Below, piece after piece: positions 16,288-24,657 of a stretch of DNA of 51,832 bases; the first letter of the stretch is position 1; each line of letters begins with the position of its first letter. Location: positions 1 through 51,832 of the forward strand of contig JBAZPO010000022.1 of the NCBI GenBank assembly GCA_041648175.1. Direction: 5' to 3'. The notes under the pieces are model-generated. The model saw only the letters and a list, made by a program, of their open reading frames with translations. It did no database searches and was not told the origin of the DNA. The translations under genes and the position numbers were made by a program. The stretch is from Desulfobaccales bacterium. GTDB lineage: Bacteria; Desulfobacterota; Desulfobaccia; Desulfobaccales; 0-14-0-80-60-11.

Positions 16288-18006
16288 ATGGATAAGAAAG
16301 CGGTGGCGGCCGTCCTGGATGAAATCGCTCACCTCCTGGAGTTGGCCGGGGAAAGCCCTTTCAAGGTCAGAGCCTATGAGGCAGGCGCCCGGGCGGTGCT
16401 CACCTATCCCGGAGATCTGGCCTCCGCTCTGAGTTCCGGAGACCTGGCCCAAGTCAAGGGCATCGGCAAGTCCCTGGCCGGGGTCATCGGTGAACTGTTC
16501 AGCCAGGGGGACGCCGCCCTTTACCGGGAGCTCAAAGCCAAGACCCCGCCCGGCCTGATGGAACTGCTCCAGGTGCCGGGCCTGGGCCCCAAGAAGGCCC
16601 GCATACTGTTCCAAGACCTGAACATCACCGGTATCGGGGAATTGGAATATGCCTGCCAGGAAAACCGGTTGACCGCTCTCCCCGGTTTTGGAGTCAAATC
16701 CCAGGAGAAGATCAAAGCCGGGTTGGCCAGCCTGCGGCGCTATGCCGGGCTTTTCCGCCTGGGGGATCTCCTGCCCTTGGCCGAATCCATCGCGGCCCGA
16801 TGGCGGAAAGTGCCCGGCATCCAGCGTTTGGAACTGGCCGGGCCCATCCGCCGTGGCCTGGAAGTGGCCGGGGCCATTGACCTGGCAATCGCCACCGACC
16901 AGCCCCAGCAGGTAGTGGCAAGCCTGGAAAAAATCTTGGGCGCGGAGTTTATAGACCGTGGCCCCGGAAAGATTGAAGCCACCCTGCCCCAAGGAATGCC
17001 TTTGCGCTTGACCCTGGCTACGCCTGAGTTTTTCGGAGCCGCGTGGCTCGCGGCTACAGGCAGCGAAGCCCACTTCCAGGCCGTCCAAAGCCTGGCCCAG
17101 GACCATAACCTGGATCTGGCTTCCCAAGGTCTGTTCGCCGCGGGCGCCCTCCAGCCCTGCCGGGAAGAAGCCGACATCTATGGGCGGCTGGGTTTGCCGC
17201 TTATTCCTCCCGAGTTGCGGGAGGGTCTGGGAGAAATCGAGGCCGGACGGGATAACCGCCTGCCCCGTCTCGTCACTGGCGCGGATATCCGGGGCTGCTT
17301 TCACGTCCACTCTTACTATAGTGACGGCGTCAATTCCCTGGAGGAGCTCATCAATGCCGCCACCCAGCGCGGCTGGAGTTTCCTGGGCCTGTCGGACCAC
17401 AGCCAAACGGCCTTTTATGCCGGAGGGCTGAAACCCCCGGACCTGGACCGGCAAAGACAGGACGTGGAGGCCCGCCGCCGAGAGCATCCGAATTTTAGCT
17501 TGTTCTGGGGAGTGGAATCGGACATTATGAGCGACGGCTCTCTGGATTACCCCGATGACATCTTGCAAGGCTTCGATTTCGTCATCGCCTCCATTCATTC
17601 CCAGTTTAACCTGCAAAAGGAGGCCATGACCGAGCGCATCCTCAAGGCCCTGGCCACCCCCTTCTGTACCATGCTGGGGCACATAAGCGGCCGCCTTCTC
17701 CTGGCCCGGGAACCTTATGCCTTCGATCTGGAGGCTATCCTAAAATTCGCCGGGGCCCACCAGGTGATCATGGAAATCAACGCCAGTCCCTACCGCCTGG
17801 ATCTGGACTGGCGCTGGCTGCGCCGGGCTAAAGAATTGGGAATTTTAATCAGTATTAACCCCGACGCCCATAGCCTGGAAGGCCTGGATGACGTAAACTA
17901 TGGAGTAATGACGGCCCGGAAAGGCTGGCTGGCCCCGGAAGACATACTCAATACCTACCCCCCGGCCGAGGTGGCCCAAATCCTGCGCCGCCGCCGGGCG
18001 GGATAA
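16288..18006 (+). CDS. PolX-family protein with PHP domain and degenerate polymerase site
   Basis: Family X proteins combine a repair polymerase with a PHP phosphoesterase/exonuclease. Order seen: helix-hairpin-helix N-domain (1-140; VKGIGKSLAGVIGEL, VPGLGPKKARIL, LPGFGVKSQEKI), polymerase-like domain (150-310), PHP domain (330-572). In the polymerase part the GS-x-RR ... DxD motif reads AGPIRRGLEVAGAIDLA: Ser is Pro 186 and the first Asp is Ala 196, while Asp 198 stays. The position of the third Asp (counted back from TGS) is Arg 240. PHP metal motifs are kept: FHVHSYYSDG, LSDHSQ, GVESDI, ASIHSQF, GHISGR, NPDAHS. It is therefore probably an exonuclease or phosphatase without polymerase activity. 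Confidence 0.88.
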   Translation: MDKKAVAAVLDEIAHLLELAGESPFKVRAYEAGARAVLTYPGDLASALSSGDLAQVKGIGKSLAGVIGELFSQGDAALYRELKAKTPPGLMELLQVPGLGPKKARILFQDLNITGIGELEYACQENRLTALPGFGVKSQEKIKAGLASLRRYAGLFRLGDLLPLAESIAARWRKVPGIQRLELAGPIRRGLEVAGAIDLAIATDQPQQVVASLEKILGAEFIDRGPGKIEATLPQGMPLRLTLATPEFFGAAWLAATGSEAHFQAVQSLAQDHNLDLASQGLFAAGALQPCREEADIYGRLGLPLIPPELREGLGEIEAGRDNRLPRLVTGADIRGCFHVHSYYSDGVNSLEELINAATQRGWSFLGLSDHSQTAFYAGGLKPPDLDRQRQDVEARRREHPNFSLFWGVESDIMSDGSLDYPDDILQGFDFVIASIHSQFNLQKEAMTERILKALATPFCTMLGHISGRLLLAREPYAFDLEAILKFAGAHQVIMEINASPYRLDLDWRWLRRAKELGILISINPDAHSLEGLDDVNYGVMTARKGWLAPEDILNTYPPAEVAQILRRRRAG

Positions 18007-18033
18007 AGATCTTGGGAAAAGGACCAGATCGAT

Positions 18034-18090
18034 TACCGGTTACCGGTTGTTTTTTACTGACTACTGGCCACTGACCACTGACCACTGGCC
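18034..18090. repeat. Heptanucleotide arrays (taccggt and actgacc/actggcc units)
   Basis: Two TACCGGT units (18034-18047), then five contiguous 7-bp units: actgact, actggcc, actgacc, actgacc, actggcc (18056-18090). They fill the gap before purE. Confidence 0.75.
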
Positions 18091-18107
18091 TTAGAAAGGC
18101 AAGCCAC

Positions 18108-18623
18108 ATGACCACATCAGCAGACGTCGGTATCGTATTGGGCAGCGCCTCGGATTGGCCCCAGGTGGAGCCCGCTGCGGTGTTGCTCAAGGATTGGGGC
18201 ATCACGTGCGAAGTCGTGGTGGCTTCAGCCCACCGTGCTCCCCGCCAGGTCCAGGCCTACGCCCGGGATGCCGCGGCCCGGGGTGTAAAGGTCATCATTG
18301 CCGCGGCCGGGATGGCCGCGCATCTGGCAGGGGTTGTGGCCGCGGAGACCACCTTGCCGGTAATCGGCGTGCCCATGGCAGGCTCCAGTCTCCAGGGGTT
18401 GGACAGCTTGTTGTCTACGGTACAGATGCCCGCCGGAGTGCCTGTCGCCACCATGGCCATTGGCGCGGCCGGGGCCAAGAACGCCGCCATCTTTGCCGCC
18501 CAAATCCTGGCACTCAGCGACTCGCGTCTTAAAGAAAAGCTCAAGCGCCATAAACAGGACTTGGAGCAGAACGTGACCCAGCAAGCGGATAAGATTCCGG
18601 CTGAATATCGCCGCAACGACTAA
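18108..18623 (+). CDS. purE: N5-carboxyaminoimidazole ribonucleotide mutase
   Basis: Class I PurE interconverts N5-CAIR and 4-carboxyaminoimidazole ribonucleotide in purine synthesis; cytoplasmic octamer in characterised members. Motifs: VGIVLGSASDWPQ at the N-terminus, VASAHRAPRQ, IAAAGMAAHLAGVVA and GVPMAGSSLQGLDSLLS. The length of 171 residues is typical. The 20-bp gap to alr suggests cotranscription. purK is not in the window. Confidence 0.93.
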   Translation: MTTSADVGIVLGSASDWPQVEPAAVLLKDWGITCEVVVASAHRAPRQVQAYARDAAARGVKVIIAAAGMAAHLAGVVAAETTLPVIGVPMAGSSLQGLDSLLSTVQMPAGVPVATMAIGAAGAKNAAIFAAQILALSDSRLKEKLKRHKQDLEQNVTQQADKIPAEYRRND

Positions 18624-18643
18624 TTACAGAGGAAGGTACGCCC

Positions 18644-19768
18644 ATGATGATCACCACCATGGTGGACCTGGCCATTGACTTGGCGGCCCTGGAGCACAAC
18701 TATCGCCAGCTGCGCGGTCTCTGTAATCCCCAGGTTAAGATGCTGGCGGTGGTCAAAGCCGATGCCTATGGGCATGGGCTGGTCCCTGTGGCCCGGAAGC
18801 TTGCTGCCGCCGGGGTGGATTATTTCGGGGTCGGTTCCCTGGAAGAAGGCCTGATGCTGCGCCGGGCGGGAATCACCCTGCCGTTGTTGTTGCTCTTGGG
18901 AATTCTGCCGGAGGAAGCCGGATGTGCCGTGAACCATGACCTGGATGTGGCTCTGTTCCGCTTGGACGTGGCTCAGGCCCTGGCGGCCGCGGCGCACAAT
19001 CAGGGCAAAAAGGCCCGGGTGCATCTCAAAGTGGATACGGGCATGGGTCGCCTGGGATTGCTTCCTTCGGAAATTCTGCCGTTTTTGGCAGGGTTGAAGA
19101 AATTGCGTAATTTTAACGTCGTTGGCCTGATTTCCCATCTTGCGGTGGCGGATCAGGAAGACAAGACCTATACTTCTAAACAAGTCAGTGAATTTACTTC
19201 CCTTCTGGCCGCAGCCCGGCAGGAGGGCTGGAAGCTGCCGTTAAGTCATATTACCAACAGCGCAGCGCTCTGGGAGGTGCCCGAGGCCCATTTGGGCTTG
19301 GTGCGGCCCGGCCTCATGCTCTATGGCTCGCCCCCTTCCCCCCAGCGGCTGCCGTCGGTGGACCTCCAGCCGGTGATGTCCCTCGCGGCCCAGGTGCTCC
19401 AGGTAAAGCGCCTGCCCCCGGGGAGCAGCATCAGCTATGGCTGCACCTACACTACCCCTGATTGGTGTGACCTGGCGGTGCTGCCGGTGGGGTACTGCAA
19501 CGGTTACAGCCGCCTTTTTTCCAACCGGGGCGAGGTCCTGATCCATGGCCGCCGAGCCCCCATCCGGGGCCGGGTATGTATGAATCTCACCATGGTGGAC
19601 GTCACCGGCATCCCGGAGGTGAAGGAAGGCGACCGGGCCGTATTCTTAGGTCAGGACCAGGGGGAGCAATTGCGGGGCGAGGACCTGGCGGAATGGGCCC
19701 AGACCATCAGTTATGAAATTTACTGTGCCCTTGGCACTGCCAATGTCAGGAACTACACCGGAGCTTGA
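18644..19768 (+). CDS. alr: Alanine racemase
   Basis: PLP-dependent racemase making D-alanine for peptidoglycan. The PLP lysine is Lys 38 in VVKADAYGHGL. Other motifs are HLKVDTGMGRLG, SHLAVAD, ITNSAALW, RPGLMLYGSPP and the catalytic tyrosine region SISYGCTYTTP. The length of 374 residues is usual. GGAAGG precedes tandem ATG codons at 18644 and 18647. A Cys-rich small gene begins 1 bp after its stop. Confidence 0.93.
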   Translation: MMITTMVDLAIDLAALEHNYRQLRGLCNPQVKMLAVVKADAYGHGLVPVARKLAAAGVDYFGVGSLEEGLMLRRAGITLPLLLLLGILPEEAGCAVNHDLDVALFRLDVAQALAAAAHNQGKKARVHLKVDTGMGRLGLLPSEILPFLAGLKKLRNFNVVGLISHLAVADQEDKTYTSKQVSEFTSLLAAARQEGWKLPLSHITNSAALWEVPEAHLGLVRPGLMLYGSPPSPQRLPSVDLQPVMSLAAQVLQVKRLPPGSSISYGCTYTTPDWCDLAVLPVGYCNGYSRLFSNRGEVLIHGRRAPIRGRVCMNLTMVDVTGIPEVKEGDRAVFLGQDQGEQLRGEDLAEWAQTISYEIYCALGTANVRNYTGA

Positions 19769-19769
19769 T

Positions 19770-19943
19770 ATGGACCGAAAACCCGACACCCGGGAGGCCA
19801 GTATTTGTGTGGTCTGCGCCTGGCGGGAGACCTGCGTCAAAAGATTTTCCTTCACCGGCCAGCATTGCCTGGAGTACACCCGGGATATGACCCTGAAGGC
19901 CAAGCCGGTGGGGGAGGCGCCGAAAAAAGGGGAAAAAGGTTAA
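19770..19943 (+). CDS. Small Cys-rich protein
   Basis: A 57-residue protein starting 1 bp after the alr stop. The pattern is ICVVCAWRETCVKRFSF ... HCLEYTRD, four Cys in C-x2-C-x5-C and a later C, plus acidic and Lys-rich ends. I cannot name the family; the arrangement suggests a small metal-binding protein. The position right after alr, the GC-rich codon use and the well-formed Cys pattern support a real gene. Its C-terminal part runs into a repeat-rich gap. Confidence 0.6.
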   Translation: MDRKPDTREASICVVCAWRETCVKRFSFTGQHCLEYTRDMTLKAKPVGEAPKKGEKG

Positions 19944-19964
19944 AAGGGGAAAAGGCGAAAGGGG

Positions 19965-20139
19965 TATAGGGCGGCCTGCGGCCGCCGTTTAAAAATGTTC
20001 CTGTTGGCACAGGCGTCTCGCCTGTGCCAACGCAGGCTGAAACCCGCATTGACGCCGCCGAGGGCGGCGGCGCCACACTTTCAACCCTCGTTCCCAAGTT
20101 CCACTTGGGAACGCCGTGGCGGCCACGGGCCGCCCTATA
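19965..20139. repeat. Nested inverted-repeat element upstream of argS
   Basis: Outer arms TATAGGGCGGCC (19965-19976) and GGCCGCCCTATA (20128-20139) are perfect inverted repeats. Inside are three more hairpins: ggcacaggcg / cgcctgtgcc near 20004-20027, gccgcc / ggcggc near 20053-20070, and the palindrome cgttcccaagt...acttgggaacg at 20089-20113. This fills the gap between the Cys-rich gene and argS. Confidence 0.7.
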
Positions 20140-20162
20140 ATCACTGAGAAAGCTGAGCATAA

Positions 20163-21830
20163 ATGCGCATTAAGCAAACCCTACGTGATCTCATCACGGC
20201 CTCGGTTGAAAACGCCCGGGCCGCGGGCCAACTCACCTTTGTGACCTTGCCCGCCTTCGAAGTGGAGGCCACGAAACTCGCCGATCATGGCGATCTGGCT
20301 ACCAACCTGGCCCTGGTCCTGGCCAAGCAGGCCAAGATGCCGCCCCGGAAGGTGGCCGAAACCATCATCAACCACCTCGCGGCCCCGGAAGGCATGCTCC
20401 AGAAAGTGGAGATCGCCGGACCAGGCTTTATCAACTTCTTTATCGCCGACAGCTACTGGTACAAAGTGATTCCAGAAATTCACCACCTGGGCGCGGCCTA
20501 CGGCGACAGCGACCTGGGTGCGGGGCAAAAGGTGCAGGTGGAGTTTGTCAGCGCCAACCCCACCGGGCCTTTGCACATCGGCCACGGCCGCGGCGCCGCG
20601 CTGGGTGATGCCCTGGCTAATCTCTTGCGGGTCACCGGACACGACGTGGTGCGGGAATACTACATCAACGACGTGGGCAACCAGATCCTCACTTTAGGCA
20701 AGTCCCTCTATTTCCGCCTTCGAGAGTTGGCGGGCGATGTGGTGGAATTTCCTGAGGAAGGCTATCAGGGCGACTACATGAAGGACCTGGCCCGGGACTA
20801 CCTGGCCCAAGGCAAGCCTATGCCCCCACCAGAGCCCGACCCGGACACCCTGGAAGCCCTGGGCCGCTATGCCGGCGACGTCATCCTGGCGGGCATCCAG
20901 CAAGACTTAGATGATTTCGGCGTCAACTTTGATACCTGGTTCAGCGAAACCGAACTCTACCGCCAGGGTCTGGTGGACCAGAGTTTCACCCTGCTGCGGG
21001 ATATAGGCTATCTTTACGAAGAGGACGGCGCCTTGTGGTTCAAGGCCACCGCGTTCGGGGACGAAAAGGACCGGGTGGTGCGGCGCAGCAACGGGGTCAC
21101 CACTTACTTCGCCTCGGACATCGCTTACCACCTGCACAAATTCCGGCAGGGCTATGGCCTGGTGGTGGATATCTGGGGGGCCGATCACCACGGCTATGTC
21201 CCCCGGCTCCAGGCTGCGGCCCAGGCTTTGGGGTTTACCGGCCGCCTCAAAGTTATCCTGGTGCAATTGGTCTCGCTCCTGCGCCAGGGGGAGCCCGTGG
21301 CCATGACCACCAGGGGCGGCACTTTTGTCACCTTGCGGGAGGTCATCGACGAAGTGGGGAAGGATGCCGCCCGCTTCATTTTTCTTTCCCGGCGGCCCGA
21401 CGCCCAGTTGGAGTTCGACCTGGAAGTGGCCAAACAGCAGAACAGCGAAAACCCGGTCTATTACGTCCAATATGCCTACGCCCGGTTGGCCTCGGTCTTT
21501 CGCCAGGCCGCGGCCCAGGGAATTGTCATGGAGGAGCTGGACCCGCATCGCCTCTCTCTCTTGACCCTGCCCGAGGAGTTGACCATCCTCAAGCTACTGG
21601 CCAATTATCCCGAACTGGTTGAGAGCGCGGCCCGCAATCTTGAGCCCCATCGCATCACTTATTTCTTGACGGAACTGGCCGCCCAATTGCATAGTTATTA
21701 TTACAAACATCGCTTTATCTCTGAAGACGCCGGGCTGACCCAGGCCCGCTTTTGGCTGGTAAGCAGCGTGAAGACCGTATTGGCGCATGGTTTGGGGATC
21801 TTAGGGGTGGAGGCCCCGGAAACCATGTAG
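20163..21830 (+). CDS. argS: Arginyl-tRNA synthetase
   Basis: Class I aminoacyl-tRNA synthetase charging tRNA-Arg; cytoplasmic. The N-terminal ~100-residue Add-1 domain includes LADHGDLATNLALVLAK. The HIGH motif is in NPTGPLHIGHGRGAALGD. Further motifs are NDVGNQI, the WGADHHGYVPRLQAA region and MTTRGGTFVTL in place of KMSKS, as common in ArgRS. The C-terminal DALR anticodon-binding domain is helical. The length of 555 residues is normal. The ribosome site is weak (tgag). Confidence 0.95.
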   Translation: MRIKQTLRDLITASVENARAAGQLTFVTLPAFEVEATKLADHGDLATNLALVLAKQAKMPPRKVAETIINHLAAPEGMLQKVEIAGPGFINFFIADSYWYKVIPEIHHLGAAYGDSDLGAGQKVQVEFVSANPTGPLHIGHGRGAALGDALANLLRVTGHDVVREYYINDVGNQILTLGKSLYFRLRELAGDVVEFPEEGYQGDYMKDLARDYLAQGKPMPPPEPDPDTLEALGRYAGDVILAGIQQDLDDFGVNFDTWFSETELYRQGLVDQSFTLLRDIGYLYEEDGALWFKATAFGDEKDRVVRRSNGVTTYFASDIAYHLHKFRQGYGLVVDIWGADHHGYVPRLQAAAQALGFTGRLKVILVQLVSLLRQGEPVAMTTRGGTFVTLREVIDEVGKDAARFIFLSRRPDAQLEFDLEVAKQQNSENPVYYVQYAYARLASVFRQAAAQGIVMEELDPHRLSLLTLPEELTILKLLANYPELVESAARNLEPHRITYFLTELAAQLHSYYYKHRFISEDAGLTQARFWLVSSVKTVLAHGLGILGVEAPETM

Positions 21831-21903
21831 ATCGGTGGGAGAACGTTTGGGCCGACAATTGCGCTTACCGGGGTTCCAGCAGAAACAACCATCAGGAGGT
21901 GAA

Positions 21904-22755
21904 GTGGAGACAGGCCGGGGGAAAAAAAGCAAAAAGACCGGGTGGCATCTCACCCTGGGAATCAAGGAAACCATCTTCACCGGGGTCGGCGTCGCAGGTT
22001 TGATGCTGATGAGTTTCGCCCTGGGAGCTCTGGCGGGCCGGGGAGACATTTACCGGGCGGCTTCCTCCTGGGGGCTGATGTCCCAGGAAGGGCCCAAAGT
22101 GGCCCAGTGGCCACCGCCCACCGGAACTGGCGGCGGGCCCCCAGCCATAGCCTCGGTCCCAGCAGGGCCGGAAGCAGCTCCTGAACCAATTCCGCCTGTG
22201 GCAACGGCGACTGCGCCTGCCGTCACCCCCGCACCTCAGGCTCCAGCAAAGGTTCCGGTTCCGGGTCCAGCACCGGTGGCGGCGGCCAAGCCAGCACACC
22301 CGGCTCCGGTTACCGCCTCCATCACTCCGCTATCTCCTCCCGTACCTGCGGCAGCCGCTAAGAAAAAAGGGAAAACCGGCGCGGCGCACCATGATCCCAA
22401 AGCCCGGGAAGAAGAAATGCGGCGAGAGCGCCAGGAATTTTCCAAGAAGCTCAATTTCCAGAATAGCTTCGACACCGCTCCCAAGGCGCGGCTGCCTAAG
22501 TCCAAAGAACAAGCCAAGGGCGCCAAGGCTCAACCTACTCAAGTGCGGGTCGGCCAGTATAAGACCAGCAAGGAGGCCCAAGCCAAGGTGGCCGAGTTGC
22601 AGAAAAAAGGTGTCAAAGCGTCGCTCAAGACGAGCAAGGACGCCAAAGGAACGTTGTATATCGTCTATAAACCCGGGAGCCCCGCTCACACGGACACCGA
22701 AAAGCTGGCTAAAAAGGAAAAGAGCAGCAGCGCCCCCAAAAAACCGGCCGAATAA
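21904..22755 (+). CDS. SPOR-domain membrane protein
   Basis: Bitopic inner-membrane protein with a periplasmic SPOR domain that binds denuded peptidoglycan at division sites. GTG 21904 has AGGAGG four bases upstream; an in-frame GTG at 21835 is the alternative. A Lys-rich cytoplasmic start (RGKKSKKTGW) is followed by a TM segment (IFTGVGVAGLMLMSFALGAL), a long Pro/Ala-rich linker, a charged stretch, and the SPOR-like domain VRVGQYKTSKEAQAKVAEL ... TLYIVYKPG. It ends in a Lys/Ser tail. It follows argS, a recurrent pairing in this group. The exact start is uncertain. Confidence 0.8.
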   Translation: METGRGKKSKKTGWHLTLGIKETIFTGVGVAGLMLMSFALGALAGRGDIYRAASSWGLMSQEGPKVAQWPPPTGTGGGPPAIASVPAGPEAAPEPIPPVATATAPAVTPAPQAPAKVPVPGPAPVAAAKPAHPAPVTASITPLSPPVPAAAAKKKGKTGAAHHDPKAREEEMRRERQEFSKKLNFQNSFDTAPKARLPKSKEQAKGAKAQPTQVRVGQYKTSKEAQAKVAELQKKGVKASLKTSKDAKGTLYIVYKPGSPAHTDTEKLAKKEKSSSAPKKPAE

Positions 22756-22768
22756 ATATTGAGCTTGA

Positions 22769-23299
22769 TCAATCCTCAACGGGGCGGTACGCCACGGAAT
22801 GCCGCAGGTGTTTCTGAAAATTCTCCCGGTAAGCCCTCGTGAAGTCGGGCATATCCTCCATGATCAACAGGTTCTCGGCGTTCTTGTTTTCAGCCGCCAT
22901 GGTGAAGTTAAAGGAGCCGGTGATAACCACCCGGTTGTCAATAATCATGATTTTATTGTGGGCAATGGCGTGCTTGTCGTCGATGTAGACCGGGACGCCC
23001 ACGTTCTTCAAGAAGGTGGCCGCGGAATATTTCTGGGTCCGGTTAGACTTGTCCAACACTGCGGTGACCCTGACCCCGCGCTTCTGGGCGGCAATCAAGG
23101 CCTGGGCGATAGGTTTGCTGGTGAATGAATAAGCCTGAATCAGGATTTCCGTCTTGGCCCGGTTAATCTGCGCCAGGATGGCGTCGGTACAGCCGCCGTT
23201 GGGGGAGAAATAGACCCGGATAGACCCGGTCTGGGCCAGGGCGACCGCAGACCACAGGCAAAGCGTAACCAACAAGAGAATAAGCGTTTTTTTCTTCAT
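22769..23299 (-). CDS. Secreted phospholipase D-like nuclease
   Basis: Single-HKD PLD superfamily protein, similar to the Nuc endonucleases, which dimerise to build an active site. ATG 23299 gives a signal peptide KKKTLILLLVTLCLWSAVALA. The HKD motif is HNKIMIIDNRVVITGSFNF near the C-terminus. The length of 176 residues fits. It probably acts in the periplasm on DNA. An in-frame start 14 codons upstream would bury the signal peptide. It is convergent with the SPOR gene (13 bp). Confidence 0.86.
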   Translation of the reverse strand: MKKKTLILLLVTLCLWSAVALAQTGSIRVYFSPNGGCTDAILAQINRAKTEILIQAYSFTSKPIAQALIAAQKRGVRVTAVLDKSNRTQKYSAATFLKNVGVPVYIDDKHAIAHNKIMIIDNRVVITGSFNFTMAAENKNAENLLIMEDMPDFTRAYRENFQKHLRHSVAYRPVED

Positions 23300-23351
23300 A
23301 AAAGTCGATCCAGCCAGCAGCGTCCGGTTAGAAAATTGCATGAGGTTGTTC

Positions 23352-23402
23352 TGCCCCCCTCACCCCAGCCCTCTCCCCCCGAAGCGGGTGGAGAGGGGGT
23401 AG
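23352..23402. repeat. Hairpin repeat (ccctctccccccgaagcggg ... gagagggg)
   Basis: Imperfect inverted repeat of the ccctcacccc...ggggagaggg type. A related copy lies at 23588-23633, on the other side of MITE copy 4. Confidence 0.5.
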
Positions 23403-23429
23403 GAGATGTGGCCGTTTTAGTAACCATAA

Positions 23430-23564
23430 TACTAAGTTGCGTCCATAGAAGTAAAAATAGCTTCGGTTTTGTAGAGGCACACTTGCATGTGCGACCACTC
23501 TGAGGGCGGACACATAGGTCCGCCCCTACAAAAGCAAAATTACCTGTATGAGCGCAACTTGGTA
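23430..23564 (+). mobile_element. MITE-like element, copy 4 (complete)
   Basis: 135 bp; left end TACTAAGTTGCGTCCATAG, right end TATGAGCGCAACTTGGTA. TAA flanks both sides (23427-23429 and 23565-23567). It contains gttttgtag...cctacaaaa arms and two internal hairpins (gcaca/tgtgc and ggcggac/gtccgcc). It lies between two ccctctccc-type hairpins; no gene is seen in 23300-23806. Confidence 0.9.
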
Positions 23565-23806
23565 TAAGGCATTAAATCGGTTCCACTTTTTCCCCTCTCC
23601 CCAATGGGGGAGAGGGTTAGGGTGAGGGGAAGTAATCTTCTCGGAGCCGGAAGGGCGCAGCGAATTTTTGAGCTGTTGGACTACGCCCAACGAACTTCCT
23701 CATTTGCAAAAACCAAACCGGACACTGCTGCGATCCAGCGCCTTTTGTCTTACCAGCAGATCATGAACATGCGGCGCCGCCGCGCTCGGGTGTTTGGACG
23801 CAGTCC

Positions 23807-24556
23807 CTATTTCATCTGTATCTGGGGCCGCGGCACATTCACCCCAGGGCGCGCCGGTAGAATTTTACCGTCTGCTCCCTGGCCCGGCAGCCCCCTAGAC
23901 GGACCTTCCTTTAGGGCCAGCACCCGGTAGCCAGGCACCGCGAAATTGATATTCTGGCCTCTCACCTGAAACGTGGCAATCCCAATGACCTGGCCCTTCA
24001 TATTGACCACCGGGCCGCCGCTGGAGCCTGGCGAAATGGGGGCCGAAATTTGCAGGAACTCACCCCGGTCTTTAATGGTGCGGATCGCCGACACCATGCC
24101 GTCGGTCACCGTGTGTTCCAATCCCAGGGGGCTGCCCAGCACCACCACGTGTTCCCCCACTTCCGGCCGGGCGCCGCTCACCGTCAGGTAATGCGGCGGG
24201 CCGCCGGGCAGATTCACTACCAATTTGACTAGATCGGCCTTGTCATCCGCCGCTACCATCTCAGTCAGAGGGTAAACCTCTCCCTTGGGCAGTTTCACTT
24301 CAGCCCGGGCCACCCCTTTGATGACGTGCAGATTGGTGATGAGGTGACCCTGCGCATCCACAAAAAAGCCGCTTCCGATGCGGATGACTTTGCCTTGCGC
24401 ATTAAACCCGGCCACGGTCACCACGGCAGGGGAGACCTTTTTAATCAGCTCCGGCAGACTCTCCTGACCCCAGGCCGCGCCTGCCCCCAGGCTTCCAAGG
24501 AAGACCACCATTATTGCCAAGACGGCCGCGAATTGCCCATTATCCCTGCATCTCAT
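23807..24556 (-). CDS. Trypsin-like serine protease (HtrA-like, no PDZ)
   Basis: Periplasmic chymotrypsin-fold protease. A signal peptide is present (VLAIMVVFLGSLGAGAAWG). The catalytic triad is in TNLHVIKG (His), DDKADLVKL (Asp) and SPGSSGGPVVN (Ser), with GSGFFVD as the family N-terminal motif. The C-terminal ~50 residues are Pro/Gly-rich and lack the PDZ domains of DegP. Length 249. The start ATG is 24556; a second Met 15 codons in is possible. It is divergent from dinB. The substrate is unknown. Confidence 0.87.
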   Translation of the reverse strand: MRCRDNGQFAAVLAIMVVFLGSLGAGAAWGQESLPELIKKVSPAVVTVAGFNAQGKVIRIGSGFFVDAQGHLITNLHVIKGVARAEVKLPKGEVYPLTEMVAADDKADLVKLVVNLPGGPPHYLTVSGARPEVGEHVVVLGSPLGLEHTVTDGMVSAIRTIKDRGEFLQISAPISPGSSGGPVVNMKGQVIGIATFQVRGQNINFAVPGYRVLALKEGPSRGLPGQGADGKILPARPGVNVPRPQIQMK

Positions 24557-24657
24557 ATCGGTTCGCCCATCTTTGTTTCTTATCTGAGTTGACGCGGTTT
24601 GGCAATCCCTTTCCCGATTCCTTGGCCCGGCTCCGATCCTTGGTTACAATGATCCAT

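Noticed and set aside
23604..23930. 108-codon open reading after MITE copy 4
   Set aside because: It runs into the 3' end of the protease gene and has no recognisable domain; I could not support it, although a decayed gene fragment is possible.
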